A stretch of DNA of 64,000 bases, from contig NZ_JACCDB010000008.1 in the NCBI RefSeq assembly GCF_013432195.1, positions 1 to 64,000 on the forward strand, written 5' to 3'. Position 1 is the first letter of the stretch. Each line of letters starts with the position of its first letter. The notes beneath the pieces are model-generated. The model made no database searches. It saw nothing but the letters and a program-made list of their open reading frames with translations, and was not told the origin of the DNA. The DNA is from Tepidicella baoligensis. Its GTDB lineage: Bacteria > Pseudomonadota > Gammaproteobacteria > Burkholderiales > Burkholderiaceae_C. Below are positions 36,508 through 45,071 of this stretch, in pieces. A program made the position numbers and the translations under genes.

Positions 36508-37647
36508 TCAGTCCAGCGTGGGATAGTCGGTGTAGCCCCGTTCGTCACCCCCATAGAAAGTGGCGCGATCCGGCGTGTTGAGCGGGGCGCCTTCGCGCAG
36601 CCGCCGGGTCAGGTCCGGGTTGGCGATGAAGGCCCGGCCAAAGGCCACCAGGTCGGCGCCCTCGGCCAGCGCCTGCTGGGCCAGCGCCAGGGTGTAACCG
36701 TTGTTGACCATCCACGCGCCTTGCCCGCCGGCATCACGGTAAGCCTGACGCAGTGCGGTGTAGTCGAAGGGGGTTGGGCCTTGCTGGTAATCGCGGGCAC
36801 CCCCGGTCTGGCCTTCGATGATGTGCAGGTAGGCCAGGTTCAGCGGGGCGAGGTGGCGTACCACGTACTCGAACAAGGGTTGGGGCTGGTCGTCGAAGGC
36901 GTCGTTGGCGGGGGTGACCGGCGACAGGCGCAGGCCCACCCGGTCGCCGCCGATCTCGTCCACCACGGCGCCCATCACGTCGAGCAGCAAGCGGGCACGG
37001 TTCTCGATCGGGCCGCCGTAGGCGTCGGTGCGCCGGTTCGAGCCGCTGCGCAGGAACTGGTCGAGCAGATAACCATTGGCCCCATGCACCTCCACCCCGT
37101 CGAAGCCGGCGTCCAGTGCGTGGCGTGCGGCCTGCCGGTAGGCGTTGACGATGCCGGGGATCTCGTCCAGGCGCAGGGCACGGGGTTCGGATGTGTCGAT
37201 GAAGGCCCCCGCGCGCTGGCCATTTTCCTGTTCCACGAACACATAGGTTTTCGCCTGGGCACGCACGGCCGATGGCGCCACTGGCGCCTGACCATGAGGC
37301 TGCAGGCTGGTGTGGGAAATGCGCCCTACGTGCCACAACTGTGCCACGATGCGCCCGCCGACGCGATGCACCGCATCGGTCACGGTTTTCCAGGCGGCGA
37401 TCTGCTGCGGCGTGTGCAGGCCGGGCGTGTCGGCATAGCCGTGCCCCTCAGGGCAGATCGGGGTGGCCTCGCTGATGATGAGGCTGGCCCCATGCTGGGG
37501 GTGGGCACGCTGGGCGTAATAGGTGGCCATCGCGGCCGTCGGGACCTGGCCAAAGGCGCGGTTTCGCGTCAACGGGGCCATGACCACGCGGTGTGGCAAG
37601 GTCCAGGCACCTACGCGCAGGGGTGTGAAAATTGCAGAGTTGCTCAT
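36508..37647 (-). CDS. Old yellow enzyme family NADH:flavin oxidoreductase (alkene reductase)
   Basis: A 379-aa FMN-dependent TIM-barrel enzyme of the NemA/OYE group. Features are MAPLTRNRA near the N-terminus, QLWHVGRISH, the FDGVEVHGANGYLLDQFL signature with active-site His and Asn, and LVAFGRAFIANPDL for FMN phosphate. It reduces activated C=C bonds or nitro-esters; the natural substrate is unknown. The start at 37647 gives MSNSAIF; an upstream ATG at 37659 is also in frame. It is divergent from the acyltransferase gene. Confidence 0.88.
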   Translation of the reverse strand: MSNSAIFTPLRVGAWTLPHRVVMAPLTRNRAFGQVPTAAMATYYAQRAHPQHGASLIISEATPICPEGHGYADTPGLHTPQQIAAWKTVTDAVHRVGGRIVAQLWHVGRISHTSLQPHGQAPVAPSAVRAQAKTYVFVEQENGQRAGAFIDTSEPRALRLDEIPGIVNAYRQAARHALDAGFDGVEVHGANGYLLDQFLRSGSNRRTDAYGGPIENRARLLLDVMGAVVDEIGGDRVGLRLSPVTPANDAFDDQPQPLFEYVVRHLAPLNLAYLHIIEGQTGGARDYQQGPTPFDYTALRQAYRDAGGQGAWMVNNGYTLALAQQALAEGADLVAFGRAFIANPDLTRRLREGAPLNTPDRATFYGGDERGYTDYPTLD

Positions 37648-37691
37648 GTTGTGGATCATAGGGCAAGTGGTGCTGCATAATCCTTGGCGAC

Positions 37692-38579
37692 ATGTCTCCC
37701 CGAGTTTCACCCCAACCAGCAGCCTGGTGGCTGCGTGCGCTGGCGCATTTGCCCGTGCCGGTGTTTCGCATGGCGGGCTGGGTCATGGGCACAGGGCTGA
37801 TGGCCTTGGCCCCCCGGCGTCGGCGCGTGGTGCAGCGCAATCTGGCACTGTGTTTTCCCCAGGTGTCCTCCTGGCGGCGCTGGCACTGGACGTGGCAGAC
37901 CTTCAAGTATTTTTCCCAGTCGTTTCTGGATCGGGTGTGGATTTGGCATGGCCCCTCGGAGCGGGTGCGCCAGCGCGTCAGCATTGACGACCCGCATGGC
38001 GTCTTGGACCGAGAAGGGGCGATGCTGTTTTTCGTGCCCCATTTCTATGGACTGGATGCCGGCTGGGCGCGGCTGACGCTGTGTGTGCCGCGCCGTTGGT
38101 GGACTTTCTATGCGCCGCAAGGCAACCCCACGATGGACCGCTGGGTGAAAGCAGGGCGCCAGCGTTTTGGTTCCCCCCGCCTGGTGTCCCGGCGGGAAGG
38201 TTTGCGCCCGCTGCTGAAGGGCTTGCGCGACGGGGCATCGCTGTGCCTGCTGCCGGACATGGACCACGGCGACCGCAACTCGATTTTCGTGCCGTTTTTC
38301 GGCGTTCAGGCGGCCACGGTCACCTCCTTGCCGCGCCTGGCCAGTGCCGCAGACGTCCCGGTGGCCACGTTGGTCTGTCGCATGGTGCCAGGCGGCTATC
38401 GCATCCATGCGGGCGGCGTCTGGTCGGACTTCCCCATGGGCGACGACGCACAGGATGCCCGGCGCATGAACGCCGAATTGGAGCACCTGATCCTGACCAT
38501 GCCAGGGCAGTATCACTGGTTGCATCGGCGCTTCAAGACCCGGCCGGCCGGGGCGCCGCCTGTCTACCATGACGATTGA
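37692..38579 (+). CDS. Lipid A lauroyl acyltransferase-like protein (LpxL/HtrB family)
   Basis: A 295-aa lysophospholipid acyltransferase of the LpxL/LpxM family. The HX4D catalytic motif appears as VPHFYGLDAG, and an N-terminal hydrophobic anchor precedes PRRRRVVQRNLALCFP. It adds secondary acyl chains to lipid A on the inner face of the inner membrane. The family ending W(L/I)HRRFKTRP is present. It is followed after 12 bp by a small ORF starting in a parS site. Confidence 0.87.
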   Translation: MSPRVSPQPAAWWLRALAHLPVPVFRMAGWVMGTGLMALAPRRRRVVQRNLALCFPQVSSWRRWHWTWQTFKYFSQSFLDRVWIWHGPSERVRQRVSIDDPHGVLDREGAMLFFVPHFYGLDAGWARLTLCVPRRWWTFYAPQGNPTMDRWVKAGRQRFGSPRLVSRREGLRPLLKGLRDGASLCLLPDMDHGDRNSIFVPFFGVQAATVTSLPRLASAADVPVATLVCRMVPGGYRIHAGGVWSDFPMGDDAQDARRMNAELEHLILTMPGQYHWLHRRFKTRPAGAPPVYHDD

Positions 38580-38583
38580 TGGT

Positions 38584-38599
38584 GGTTTCACGTGAAACC
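38584..38599. other. parS site 1
   Basis: The 16-bp perfect palindrome GGTTTCACGTGAAACC contains the 14-bp parS core GTTTCACGTGAAAC. It lies between the LpxL-like gene and a small ORF and covers the GTG start of that ORF. ParB is encoded at 45072-46052. Confidence 0.93.
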
Positions 38600-38936
38600 T
38601 GCTGAGCCTCCGGCATCGACGGCTGGTGCCCCCCGGTCGCTGCGCTATCTGTTTTTTGAACGCAGCGAAGACGGTCTGGGGATGGTGTCATTCGACGCGG
38701 TGGCCAGCGTGCGCCCGCAGCGGCTGGCCGAGGTGCAAGCGGAGGCCGATGCGGTCATTCTGTGGGCACGGACCACCTTACTCGGGCCGGAAGGGCCGCT
38801 GGACGAAGGCGGGGCCTGGGATCATGAGCGGATCGTCACCGAGGAAGGCGACGGGTGGCACAGCCTCGCCCTCACGCTGACGGGGGATGCAGCCTTTGCC
38901 CGGCTGTTCGAACAGGCCTTCCCCGCCCAGGGTTAG
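38592..38936 (+). CDS. Hypothetical protein (114 aa)
   Basis: I do not recognise a family. The protein is soluble, acidic and has no signal peptide or membrane segment. Features include LRYLFFERSEDGLGMVSFDAVASV and a C-terminal LFEQAF. The only in-frame start is GTG 38592, inside the parS site; the sequence MKPAEPPAS follows. Codon use (GC-rich third positions) looks like its neighbours, so it is probably real. It may be co-transcribed with the acyltransferase. Confidence 0.6.
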   Translation: MKPAEPPASTAGAPRSLRYLFFERSEDGLGMVSFDAVASVRPQRLAEVQAEADAVILWARTTLLGPEGPLDEGGAWDHERIVTEEGDGWHSLALTLTGDAAFARLFEQAFPAQG

Positions 38937-39025
38937 AGGGCTGCGGCGGCGGTGCCTGCTTCCAGGCGGGTCCGATGGCGCAGGGCGTGCTGGCGGTTTG
39001 ACCCGCGCATGGCGGCATCAGCCGT

Positions 39026-39622
39026 TCATGGCCGCAACGCCTGGCCGAAAGCCTGGCTCGCCCACAGGGTGTCCCGCACCACGGCGTCCACGGCGTCCCG
39101 ATCGGTGGGGGAGATCAGTTGCCCCTGGGCGTCGAATGCTTCGGCGGCCTTCGGGAGAGCAAACTGGCGCGGGTTGACCCAGCATTGCAGGTTCATCAGC
39201 AAGGGTGTGAGGTGGCTCAGGCTGCGCAGACCGCCCAGCGCTCCGGGGGATGTCGACAGCAACCCCACGACCTTGCCGGCGAAAGGCTTGAGGCCATCCG
39301 ACCATTCGGGGAGGCTCTGCACCGGGCTCGATACCCAATCGATGGTGTTTTTCAGCAGCCCGGTGTAGCTGCCGTTGTATTCCGGCGAGCAGATGATCCA
39401 GGCCGGATGGGCATGGAAGACCTCTTTGAGGCGGATCACATCGGGCGGCGTGCCACGGGCTTCGAGATCGGCGTTGTACAGCGGGATGTCGAAATCGCCC
39501 AACTCCAGCAACGTGACAGCCGCGCCAAGGCGTTCGGCGGCCTCGGCGGCGCGGCGGGCCAGCAGGCGGTTCCAGGATGCGGTGCGGGTGCTGCCCGCAA
39601 AGATGAGGATGGGATGTTTCAT
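39026..39622 (-). CDS. NADPH-dependent FMN reductase
   Basis: A 198-aa flavodoxin-fold protein. The N-terminal FMN phosphate loop is FAGSTRTASWNRLLAR, and the signature CSPEYNGSYTGLLKNTIDWVS is characteristic of the NADPH-dependent FMN reductase/chromate-quinone reductase family. It is probably a cytoplasmic quinone or flavin reductase. Divergent from mnmG. Confidence 0.88.
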   Translation of the reverse strand: MKHPILIFAGSTRTASWNRLLARRAAEAAERLGAAVTLLELGDFDIPLYNADLEARGTPPDVIRLKEVFHAHPAWIICSPEYNGSYTGLLKNTIDWVSSPVQSLPEWSDGLKPFAGKVVGLLSTSPGALGGLRSLSHLTPLLMNLQCWVNPRQFALPKAAEAFDAQGQLISPTDRDAVDAVVRDTLWASQAFGQALRP

Positions 39623-39720
39623 GGCCGTGATTGTCGCTCAGCACCCAAACCCTTTTACGGCGAGGGTTGCGTGAGTCGTTGTGGGGGTGTTCGGCCAAAC
39701 CAATTAAAATCAAGCGGTTA

Positions 39721-39752
39721 CCGGCGTCCGTGACGCTGGTTTTCTTGTTTTG
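39721..39752 (+). terminator. Terminator-like hairpin upstream of mnmG
   Basis: CCGGCGTC, loop CGT, GACGCTGG (one mismatch) is followed by a T-rich stretch (TTTTCTTGTTTT). It lies 30-60 bases before mnmG on the plus strand and could terminate upstream transcripts or attenuate mnmG. Confidence 0.5.
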
Positions 39753-39783
39753 GGGCCCTGTTGCGGCCGTTCGGATGGTGGAA

Positions 39784-41766
39784 ATGTGGTATCCCCAGGA
39801 ATTTGACGTGATCGTCATCGGTGGCGGGCATGCCGGCACCGAGGCGGCGCTTGCGGCGGCGCGCATGGGTTGCGAGACTTTGCTGCTGACCCACAACATC
39901 GAGACGCTGGGACAGATGAGTTGCAACCCGTCGATCGGCGGCATCGGCAAAGGCCACCTGGTCAAGGAGGTGGATGCGTTGGGCGGGGCCATGGCTCTGG
40001 CCACGGACGAGGCGGGCATCCAATTCCGGATTCTCAACGGCTCCAAGGGTCCGGCGGTTCGGGCCACCCGCGCCCAGGCCGATCGCATGCTCTACAAGGC
40101 GGCCATCCGGCGCAGGCTGGAAAACCAGCCCCATTTGACGCTGTTTCAGCAGGCCGTGGACGATTTGATGGTGGAGGGTGATCGCGTGGTCGGGGCGGTC
40201 ACGCAAATAGGCATCCGCTTTCGTGGGCGTGCTGTGGTCCTCACGGCGGGCACGTTCTTGGATGGCAAAATCCATGTCGGTTTGGAGAGCCATGCCGGAG
40301 GCCGCGCTGGAGACCCGCCAGCGGTCCGTCTGTCGGCCCGATTGAAGGAATTGAAGCTGCCGCAGGGTCGCCTGAAAACGGGCACCCCACCGCGCCTGGA
40401 TGGCCGCACCATCGACTTTTCCCGGTGCATCGAGCAGCCGGGTGACGGCATGCCCGGCTCCGACACGGCCGACCGCCCGGTGCCGGTGTTCAGCTTCATG
40501 GGTCGCGCCAGCATGCACCCGCGCCAGCTGCCCTGCTGGATCACCCACACCAATGCACGCACGCACGAGATCATCCGTTCGGGCTTTGACCGCAGCCCCA
40601 TGTTCACGGGCAAAATCGAAGGGGTGGGCCCGCGCTATTGCCCCAGCGTGGAAGACAAGATCAATCGCTTCGCTGACAAGGAGAGCCACCAGATCTTCCT
40701 GGAGCCCGAGGGCTTGACGACCCATGAGTTCTATCCCAACGGCATTTCCACCAGCCTGCCTTTCGACATCCAATACGCGCTGGTGCGCAGCATTCCCGGG
40801 CTGGAGAATGCGCACATCCTGCGTCCGGGCTACGCCATCGAATACGACTACTTCGACCCGCGCGAACTCAAAAGCAGCTTCGAGACCAAGGCCATCCGCG
40901 GCCTGTTCTTTGCCGGGCAGATCAACGGCACCACCGGTTATGAAGAAGCGGCGGCGCAGGGCTTGTTCGCGGGCATCAACGCGGCACTGCGGGTGCGGGG
41001 CGAAGAGCCCTGGTGCCCGCAGCGCGACGAAGCCTACCTGGGTGTGCTGGTGGATGACCTGATCACCAAGGGCGTGACCGAGCCTTACCGCATGTTCACC
41101 AGCCGGGCCGAGTTCCGCTTGCAGTTGCGAGAGGACAATGCCGACATGCGCCTGACCGAAACCGCTCGCCGCATGGGCTTGATCGACGATGCGCGTTGGG
41201 ACGCCTTCAACCGCAAACGCGACGCGGTTTCACGTGAAACAGAGCGTTTGAAGGCCACCTGGGTGAACCCACGCATCCTCTCTGCCGCCGAGGCAGAGCG
41301 CGTGCTGGGCAAAGCCATCGAGCGGGAATACAGCCTGTTCGATCTGCTTCGTCGGCCCGGTGTGACCTATGCCGATTTGATGACGCTGGAGGGTGGCCGC
41401 TTCCAGGCGGATGCTGCGAGCGTTTCACGTGAAACGCTCGGGGGCCTCTATGAGCCGGTGCTGGAGCAGGTGGAAATTGCCGCCAAGTACGCGGGCTATA
41501 TCGATCGCCAGCGCGATGAGGTGGAGCGTGCTGCCCATTACGAAAACCTCAAGCTCCCGGCAGACCTGGATTACATGCAGGTGGCGGCGTTGAGTATCGA
41601 GGTGCGGCAAAAGCTGAATAAACACCGACCCGAGACGCTGGGCCAAGCATCTCGCATTTCCGGTATCACCCCGGCTGCCATCTCTCTGCTGCTCATTCAT
41701 CTGAAACGCGGCAAATTCAAGGGCTTCTCTGGCCCGGCCGATGCGAACGAGGCGGTGGCGTCATGA
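39784..41766 (+). CDS. mnmG: tRNA uridine-5-carboxymethylaminomethyl(34) synthesis enzyme MnmG
   Basis: A 660-aa FAD enzyme that, with MnmE, installs cmnm5 at U34 of certain tRNAs. The N-terminal FAD motif [19 protein letters not shown], the [21 protein letters not shown] segment, the [17 protein letters not shown] motif and the C-terminal [28 protein letters not shown] are diagnostic. I chose ATG 39784 ([11 protein letters not shown]) over 39775, by family N-terminus. Two parS sites are embedded in the coding sequence, each giving the peptide VSRET. The gene overlaps rsmG by four bases. Confidence 0.96.
   Translation: MWYPQEFDVIVIGGGHAGTEAALAAARMGCETLLLTHNIETLGQMSCNPSIGGIGKGHLVKEVDALGGAMALATDEAGIQFRILNGSKGPAVRATRAQADRMLYKAAIRRRLENQPHLTLFQQAVDDLMVEGDRVVGAVTQIGIRFRGRAVVLTAGTFLDGKIHVGLESHAGGRAGDPPAVRLSARLKELKLPQGRLKTGTPPRLDGRTIDFSRCIEQPGDGMPGSDTADRPVPVFSFMGRASMHPRQLPCWITHTNARTHEIIRSGFDRSPMFTGKIEGVGPRYCPSVEDKINRFADKESHQIFLEPEGLTTHEFYPNGISTSLPFDIQYALVRSIPGLENAHILRPGYAIEYDYFDPRELKSSFETKAIRGLFFAGQINGTTGYEEAAAQGLFAGINAALRVRGEEPWCPQRDEAYLGVLVDDLITKGVTEPYRMFTSRAEFRLQLREDNADMRLTETARRMGLIDDARWDAFNRKRDAVSRETERLKATWVNPRILSAAEAERVLGKAIEREYSLFDLLRRPGVTYADLMTLEGGRFQADAASVSRETLGGLYEPVLEQVEIAAKYAGYIDRQRDEVERAAHYENLKLPADLDYMQVAALSIEVRQKLNKHRPETLGQASRISGITPAAISLLLIHLKRGKFKGFSGPADANEAVAS
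41226..41241. other. parS site 2 (inside mnmG)
   Basis: GGTTTCACGTGAAACA contains the perfect 14-bp parS core at 41227-41240. It encodes AVSRETE in MnmG. Confidence 0.93.
41418..41439. other. parS site 3 (inside mnmG)
   Basis: The perfect 14-bp core GTTTCACGTGAAAC (41422-41435) is extended into a 22-bp perfect palindrome with GAGC/GCTC flanks. It encodes SVSRETL in MnmG, repeating the peptide made by site 2. Confidence 0.93.
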
Positions 41767-42428
41767 GCCATCCGCAAGAGGTCGGCCTGCGCGCAGGCCT
41801 GGGCGAGCTTGGTCTGGATCTGACGCCTGAGCAGATGGCGACGCTGCTGGCTTACCAGGACTGGATGGTCAAGTGGAACCGCGTGTACAACCTAACCGCT
41901 GTTCGAGATCCGCAGGAGATGTTGACGCACCATGTGCTGGATAGCCTGGCCGTGGTTCTGCCTTTGCGGCGGTATTTGCGGGATCGGACGGGCCATGACC
42001 GGACGCGCTTGCTGGACGTGGGCTCGGGAGCGGGTTTGCCGGGCGTGGTGTTGGCGATCGCCTGCCCTGAATTGGAGGTGAGTTGCGTGGACACGGTGGC
42101 CAAAAAGGCGTTGTTCATCCAGCAGGTGGCCGCCGCCTTGCGTTTGCCCAATTTGCTTGGCCTGCATGCCCGGGTAGAAACCTTGACGCAACCTTATGAC
42201 GTGGTGGCCTCGCGGGCCTTTGCGTCGCTGGCCGACTTCACGCGATGGTCTGAAGGGGCGCTGGCCGAGCAGGGTGTGTGGATGGCCATGAAGGGCAAGG
42301 TGCCGCACGACGAAATGGCCGCGCTGCCCGCTGGCGTGGAGGTGTTTCACGTGGAACCGTTGGCCGTGCCGGGGCTGGATGCGGAGCGGTGCTTGGTGTG
42401 GATGCGGCGTTTGGCTGGGGCAGCTTGA
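41763..42428 (+). CDS. rsmG: 16S rRNA (guanine(527)-N(7))-methyltransferase RsmG
   Basis: A 221-aa SAM-dependent methyltransferase (GidB). The segment [23 protein letters not shown] and the SAM loop [28 protein letters not shown] are characteristic. It methylates G527 of 16S rRNA. It starts within the mnmG stop. A one-mismatch parS lies near its 3' end. Confidence 0.95.
   Translation: MSHPQEVGLRAGLGELGLDLTPEQMATLLAYQDWMVKWNRVYNLTAVRDPQEMLTHHVLDSLAVVLPLRRYLRDRTGHDRTRLLDVGSGAGLPGVVLAIACPELEVSCVDTVAKKALFIQQVAAALRLPNLLGLHARVETLTQPYDVVASRAFASLADFTRWSEGALAEQGVWMAMKGKVPHDEMAALPAGVEVFHVEPLAVPGLDAERCLVWMRRLAGAA
42344..42357. other. Degenerate parS site 4 (inside rsmG)
   Basis: GTTTCACGTGGAAC differs from the parS core at one position (G for A at 42354). 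It may be a weaker ParB site or a decaying one. Confidence 0.6.
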
Positions 42429-43099
42429 CCGCTCCTCGCGTTGGTGCCTCGCTCGCTGCGGCAGACCTGGCCCTGCGGGGGCTCATACTGTGACGGTCGC
42501 CGCCCTTGGCGCCGACTCCGCTGCGTCCACCTGCCTGGGGCCGGTGCGACGGAACTCGCTGCACGCTTGCAGCGCTCCGCTCAAACAGCCGCCGCAAGTC
42601 AGTTCACGAAGCGCGCTCACGCGCGCCCAGCCCCAGGCAGGCGGCCACAGCCGCCACAGAAATCGCCCCCGCAGGGCCAGGCCTGCCGCAAACACCAAGA
42701 ATGTTGGAGTGCAGCCGTTGGTGTTCAAACAGTAGCTCTGCCAAGGCGAGTGCGCCCAGGGGCTGGCGCGCCTTGCGGGGTGCCGAGAAGCGCAGAGGCC
42801 GTGGCCGCACGCCCAGCGTGCATCCACCTCTGACTCGCGGCGGCTGTTTGAGCGCAGTGAGCGCCAAGCGAACGAAGCGAGTTCCGCCGCGTGGTCACGG
42901 CATCGAGCATCGCAGGGGGGTGCGCAGCACCGGCCACCTCGCAGAAGTGCCAGCCCCTGGGCGCACTCGCCTTAACCGCCCACGCCAGCCGCAACCAAGC
43001 AACCAACACCCCAGCGAAAGCACGTAAACTCGGAGTCTGCGCTGTCGCCCTGCCGGCCAAGGCAGGGTGGCGTTTCCCACGAGAGAAAGAACCCCCACC
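42429..43099. repeat. 671-bp gap with nested inverted repeats
   Basis: No credible gene was found. Three inverted-repeat pairs are visible: 42547-42601 with 42831-42889 (about 55 bp, strongly similar), 42740-42767 with 42949-42976 (about 27 bp), and 42461-42482 with 42665-42686 (one mismatch in 22). CCTGCCTGGGGC also recurs inverted near 42526 and 42640. Several short ORFs here look like translated repeats. The right end must contain the lysE-type gene promoter. Confidence 0.7.
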
Positions 43100-43714
43100 A
43101 TGTTCGGTGTCGCCGACTATGGCGCCTTTGTGGTTGCCGTCATCGTGTTCCTCGCCATTCCCGGGCCGGGCAATCTGGCCCTGATCACCTCCACCAGCAA
43201 AGGCGGCGTGCCGGCGGGTCTCGCGGCCACCCTCGGCGTGATCGCCGGTGACCAGGTGCTCATGTGGCTGGCCGTGGCGGGGGTGGCGGCGTTGCTGGTG
43301 GCCTATCCTGCCGCTTTTCATGCGGTGCAGTGGCTGGGCGCGGCCTATCTGGCCTGGTTGGGCTTGCTCATGCTCAAGGCCCGGCCCGGTGATGCGCCGG
43401 TGCTCCACATCCAGCCGCGCCACTATTTCCGCCAAGCGTTGACCATCACGCTGCTCAACCCCAAAGCCATCGTGTTCTACATGGCCTTCTTCCCGCTGTT
43501 TGTCGATCCGCAGCGGCATCTGGGCCTGATTACCTTCGCGTTCATGGCTTTCACGATTGCCGTGCTGACCTTTCTGTATGGCCTGATCGTGGTGTTGTTG
43601 ACGCGCCAACTCGCCCGCCGGATGGATGCCAGTCCCCGCATCGGGCAGGTGTTCAACAAGCTGGCCGGGCTGTTCCTGATCGGCTTTGGCATCAAGCTGG
43701 CCCTTTCCCGATAA
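43100..43714 (+). CDS. LysE/RhtB-family exporter
   Basis: A 204-aa inner-membrane protein with about six hydrophobic segments. The motif FLAIPGPGNLALITSTSKGGVPAGLAATLGVIAGD is the LysE/RhtB signature, and LTITLLNPKAIVFYMAFFPLFV follows. It is likely an amino acid or homoserine-lactone type efflux protein; the substrate is unknown. It precedes parA by 12 bp on the same strand. Confidence 0.88.
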   Translation: MFGVADYGAFVVAVIVFLAIPGPGNLALITSTSKGGVPAGLAATLGVIAGDQVLMWLAVAGVAALLVAYPAAFHAVQWLGAAYLAWLGLLMLKARPGDAPVLHIQPRHYFRQALTITLLNPKAIVFYMAFFPLFVDPQRHLGLITFAFMAFTIAVLTFLYGLIVVLLTRQLARRMDASPRIGQVFNKLAGLFLIGFGIKLALSR

Positions 43715-43726
43715 CGAGCAAGCCCC

Positions 43727-44500
43727 ATGGCAAACATTTTCTGTGTCGCCAACCAGAAAGGCGGTGTCGGCAAGACCACCACCACGGTCAACCTCGCGGC
43801 CGGGCTGGCCAAGGTGGGCCAGCGGGTGCTGATGGTGGACCTGGACCCACAGGGCAACGCCACCATGGGCTCGGGTGTGAACAAACGGGAACTGGCGCTC
43901 ACGGTGTACGACGTGCTGCTCGGTTCGGCCCAGGTGGCCGAAGCGGCGGTGCCGGCCGAGGCGTGCGGCTTCCATGTGCTCGGGGCCAACCGCGAGCTCG
44001 CCGGTGCCGAGGTGGAATTGGTGGAGCTGGAGCAACGCGAGAGGCGCCTGAAGCAGGCGCTGGCGCTCGTGGATGCCGACTACGACTTCGTGCTGATCGA
44101 CTGCCCGCCCTCTTTGAGCATGCTCACGCTCAACGGGCTGTGCGCCGCGCACGGCGTGATCGTGCCCATGCAGTGCGAATACTTTGCGCTGGAGGGGCTG
44201 TCGGATCTGGTCAACACCATCAAGCAGGTCCATGCCAACCTGAACCGCGACCTCAAAATCATCGGGCTGTTGCGCGTGATGTTCGACCCCCGCATCACCC
44301 TGCAACAGCAGGTCAGCGACCAGCTCAAGGGCCACTTTGGCGACAAGGTGTTCGATACGGTGATTCCGCGCAACGTGCGCCTGGCCGAGGCGCCGAGCTA
44401 CGGCCTGCCGGGCGTGGTGTTCGATCCGTCGGCGCGTGGTAGCAAGGCTTTTGTGGACTTCGCGCGCGAGATGGTGGCACGTATTGGGCAGATGGCATGA
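43727..44500 (+). CDS. parA: Chromosome partitioning ATPase ParA (Soj)
   Basis: A 257-aa ParA-type ATPase with deviant Walker [19 protein letters not shown] at about residues 11-28, MVDLDPQGNATMGSGV, and FVLIDCPPSLSMLTLNGL. It works with ParB and parS to segregate the origin region. The stop overlaps the next gene's start (ATGA). Confidence 0.95.
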   Translation: MANIFCVANQKGGVGKTTTTVNLAAGLAKVGQRVLMVDLDPQGNATMGSGVNKRELALTVYDVLLGSAQVAEAAVPAEACGFHVLGANRELAGAEVELVELEQRERRLKQALALVDADYDFVLIDCPPSLSMLTLNGLCAAHGVIVPMQCEYFALEGLSDLVNTIKQVHANLNRDLKIIGLLRVMFDPRITLQQQVSDQLKGHFGDKVFDTVIPRNVRLAEAPSYGLPGVVFDPSARGSKAFVDFAREMVARIGQMA

Positions 44501-45069
44501 CGACCCCCGTGGTGGTGCTGCTGCCCGGCTGGCGCAACAGCGGACCTGCCCACTGGCAGAGCCGCTGGGAGGCGCTGCATGGGGATGTGCGCGTGCAACA
44601 GCACGACTGGGAGTGGCCCCGCCGTGGCGACTGGATGGCCCGGCTGGACGAGGTGGTGCAGGCGCAAACCCGCCCCGTGGTGCTGGTGGCGCACAGCTTG
44701 GGCTGCTTGCTGGTGGCGGCCTGGGCCAGTGTGTCGCGTCATACCGCGCCGGTGCGCGGTGCCTTGCTGGTTGCCCCGGGAGATATAGAGGTCGATGGGG
44801 GTCCGGTGCCCCCGCTGCCGGGGTGGCGGCCCATCGTGCGTCAGCGCTTGCCATTTCCTTCGGTGCTGGTGGGCAGCCGCAACGATCCCTGCTGCACCTT
44901 GGCGCGTGCCCAGGGCATGGCCCGCGACTGGGGCAGTGTCTGGGTGGATCTGGGGCCGCGGGGCCACATCAATGCCGATTCCGGGCTCGGCGACTGGCCC
45001 GAAGGGCGGGAACGGATCGCCCCTTGGCTCCAGGCAACCCCCGCCCACACGAACGCAGAGGAGGAATGA
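44497..45069 (+). CDS. RBBP9/YdeN-type serine hydrolase between parA and parB
   Basis: A 190-aa alpha/beta hydrolase of the RBBP9 family. The N-terminal LLPGWRNSGPAHWQSRWE is typical, the nucleophile Ser is in VLVAHSLGCLLVAAWA, the Asp is probably in GSRNDPCC, and the His in GPRGHINADSGLGDWPEG. The cellular substrate is unknown. It overlaps both parA and parB by a few bases, so it is translated as part of the par operon. Confidence 0.85.
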   Translation: MTTPVVVLLPGWRNSGPAHWQSRWEALHGDVRVQQHDWEWPRRGDWMARLDEVVQAQTRPVVLVAHSLGCLLVAAWASVSRHTAPVRGALLVAPGDIEVDGGPVPPLPGWRPIVRQRLPFPSVLVGSRNDPCCTLARAQGMARDWGSVWVDLGPRGHINADSGLGDWPEGRERIAPWLQATPAHTNAEEE

Positions 45070-45071
45070 CC

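Noticed and set aside
42441-43027. Several short ORFs in the 42.4-43.1 kb gap
   Set aside because: They overlap each other in several frames and are translations of inverted repeats.
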